This document shows positions 62,924 through 64,000 of a DNA stretch of 64,000 nucleotides, piece by piece (positions within the stretch are counted from its first letter, which is position 1; each line of letters opens with the position of its first letter). The position numbers and the translations under genes are program-made. The notes under the pieces were generated by a model, which had not been told where the DNA came from, ran no database searches, and worked only from the letters and a program-made list of their open reading frames with translations. Source of the stretch: Arcticibacterium sp964021845 (GTDB taxonomy: Bacteria > Bacteroidota > Bacteroidia > Cytophagales > Spirosomataceae); the NCBI RefSeq assembly GCF_964021845.1, contig NZ_CAXHZC010000003.1, positions 124,001 through 188,000 of the forward strand, in the 5' to 3' direction.

Positions 62924-64000
62924 TCAGCTACTTCTAAAATTTTGGTAATAACAAAGTCTTGCTCTTCATCTGTTAAGCTTGGAAACATTGGAAGACTTAA
63001 AGTCTTTGCGTAGTACGTTTCTGCTACTGGAAAAACTAACCTTTTAGATTCCAGGTTTCTGTAAAAAGGTTGTGTATGCACTGGAATATAATGAACCTGA
63101 GTGAAAATTTTATGTTTTCTTAATTCATCATAAACCTTTTTTCTATTATTTAACTCCACTAAGTATAAATGATAGGCATGATAAACATCAGAAGCTACCT
63201 CAGCTGTTTTAACAGCAGTTCCTTTAAAGGCCGACTCGTATCTCTGAGCAATTTCATGCCTCCTTTTTAATCCTTCATCTGCTCTTCTAAGTTGTGATGT
63301 GGCTAAGGCTGCCTGAAAATCTGTTAGTCTATAGTTATAACCTAGCTCATGCATCTCATGATACCACAAGCCATGGTTTTCAATTAACTTAGAAGGTTCT
63401 TTGGTAATGCCATGAGTCCGTAATGATAATAGGCGTTCGTAAAGAGCCTTATCATTTGTGGTTATCATGCCTCCCTCACCTGCGGCAATATGCTTTACAG
63501 GATGAAAAGAGAATATGGCAAGATCGGCAAAAGCACCATTGCCACACTTTTGTTTTTTCTTCTTAGAATCTATAAAATAGCCTCCAGGAGCATGGCATGC
63601 ATCCTCAATAATCCAAAGACCGTATTCTTCAGCTAAAGCTTTGAACTCTTCAAGATTACATGCATATCCAGCAAAGTCTACAGGAATAATACCATCATAA
63701 GTACCTTTTGGAGATTCCTCTAAAAGTTTTCTTACAGCTTCTATATCTAAGGTAAATGTCTTTGGGTCTATATCTGCAAATGTAATTTTCCCACCACAGT
63801 ACTTTATGCAGTTAGCTGAGGCCACAAAAGTTATTGGAGAAGTAATTACATTACTACTAGCACTAACGTTTAATGCCATTGCAGCCAAATGTAAGGCGGC
63901 AGTTCCGTTAGAAACAGCCACTGCATACTTAGCCTCTACATAGTCTGCGAATTTCTCTTCAAACTGTAAAATACGAGGGCCCTGGGTCAAAAAGTCGTCA
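62920..64000 (-). CDS. pseC: DegT/DnrJ/EryC1 aminotransferase, PseC-like (5' end beyond window)
   Basis: The frame is open up to the window edge, with DDF coded before LTQGPRILQFEEKF, so the N-terminus lies beyond 64000. The visible 360 residues have AVSNGTAALHLAAMAL, IIEDACHAPGG and the PLP-lysine region FSFHPVKHIAAGEGGM. PseC converts UDP-4-keto-6-deoxy-AltNAc to the 4-amino sugar using glutamate. LTQGP and the downstream HPVKHIAAGEGG pattern match PseC. Its end overlaps the AKR gene by four bases. The preceding PseB dehydratase is probably just outside the window. Confidence 0.88.
   Translation of the reverse strand, partial: DDFLTQGPRILQFEEKFADYVEAKYAVAVSNGTAALHLAAMALNVSASSNVITSPITFVASANCIKYCGGKITFADIDPKTFTLDIEAVRKLLEESPKGTYDGIIPVDFAGYACNLEEFKALAEEYGLWIIEDACHAPGGYFIDSKKKKQKCGNGAFADLAIFSFHPVKHIAAGEGGMITTNDKALYERLLSLRTHGITKEPSKLIENHGLWYHEMHELGYNYRLTDFQAALATSQLRRADEGLKRRHEIAQRYESAFKGTAVKTAEVASDVYHAYHLYLVELNNRKKVYDELRKHKIFTQVHYIPVHTQPFYRNLESKRLVFPVAETYYAKTLSLPMFPSLTDEEQDFVITKILEVAE

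Noticed and set aside
1..64000. CRISPR array, tRNA or rRNA genes, insertion sequences
   Set aside because: Reading through the intergenic spaces I saw no regular spaced repeats, no tRNA cloverleaf ends and no transposase-like protein; a computed scan would still be more sensitive.

Overview
The window is chromosomal DNA of a Bacteroidota bacterium, most likely a Cytophagales-type organism. The evidence is a PorP/SprF protein, a cargo protein with a gliding-motility (CHU_C, type B) C-terminal sorting domain, two Wzi-family capsule proteins, a TPR/LuxR-type sensor-regulator, a 'VGIGT...LDIQS' surface protein, AT-rich sequence and weak Shine-Dalgarno signals. I saw no rRNA, tRNA, CRISPR array, transposase or phage module.

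Region 1 (1-15,100): a minus-strand run of at least nine closely spaced genes. In transcription order these are a GH117-type lipoprotein, a zinc-type alcohol dehydrogenase, a KduD-like SDR, a GH2 enzyme, an aldehyde dehydrogenase, an enolase-superfamily enzyme, a DUF5060-type glycosidase, an aldose 1-epimerase and a RhaT-family transporter cut by the window edge. GH117 enzymes release 3,6-anhydro-L-galactose (AHG) from agar-type oligosaccharides. The ALDH, enolase-family, ADH and KduD set matches the known route AHG -> 3,6-anhydrogalactonate -> 2-keto-3-deoxy-L-galactonate -> 2,5-diketo-3-deoxygalactonate -> 2-keto-3-deoxy-D-gluconate. A membrane TPR/LuxR regulator is transcribed divergently, and a GH29 alpha-L-fucosidase-type enzyme lies beyond it.

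Region 2 (15,200-24,000): housekeeping and carbon metabolism. It holds the methylcitrate genes prpD-prpB-prpC with a palindromic element between prpB and prpC, a Tat-exported carboxylesterase, argC-argD and lgt.

Region 3 (24,000-33,900): a compact seven-gene operon of acyl carrier protein, two KAS III enzymes, a NeuD-type acyltransferase, a GT2 glycosyltransferase, a Rieske oxygenase and an FAD oxidoreductase. A GT39-like membrane glycosyltransferase and a DUF349 protein lie upstream. I know no characterised pathway with this gene set. It is the best candidate here for an undescribed biosynthetic system, probably making or attaching an oxidised acyl group on a glycan.

Region 4 (33,900-44,000): an alanine:cation symporter, PorP/SprF, gmd, a SPOR lipoprotein, and a plus-strand Wzi / type B T9SS cargo / Wzi trio.

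Region 5 (44,000-64,000): a minus-strand surface-polysaccharide locus. It has a WecA-like initiating transferase with its epimerase, a CapD-type dehydratase, Wzx flippase, Wzy polymerase, glycosyltransferases, a GMC oxidoreductase, an FkbM methyltransferase and acyltransferases. A pseudaminic-acid-type module follows, including a PseG-PseH fusion, PseI, PseF, an extra SDR and aldo/keto reductase, and PseC cut by the right edge. The products should be a Wzx/Wzy-dependent glycan carrying a nonulosonic acid, consistent with the Wzi and GDP-mannose-dehydratase genes nearby.
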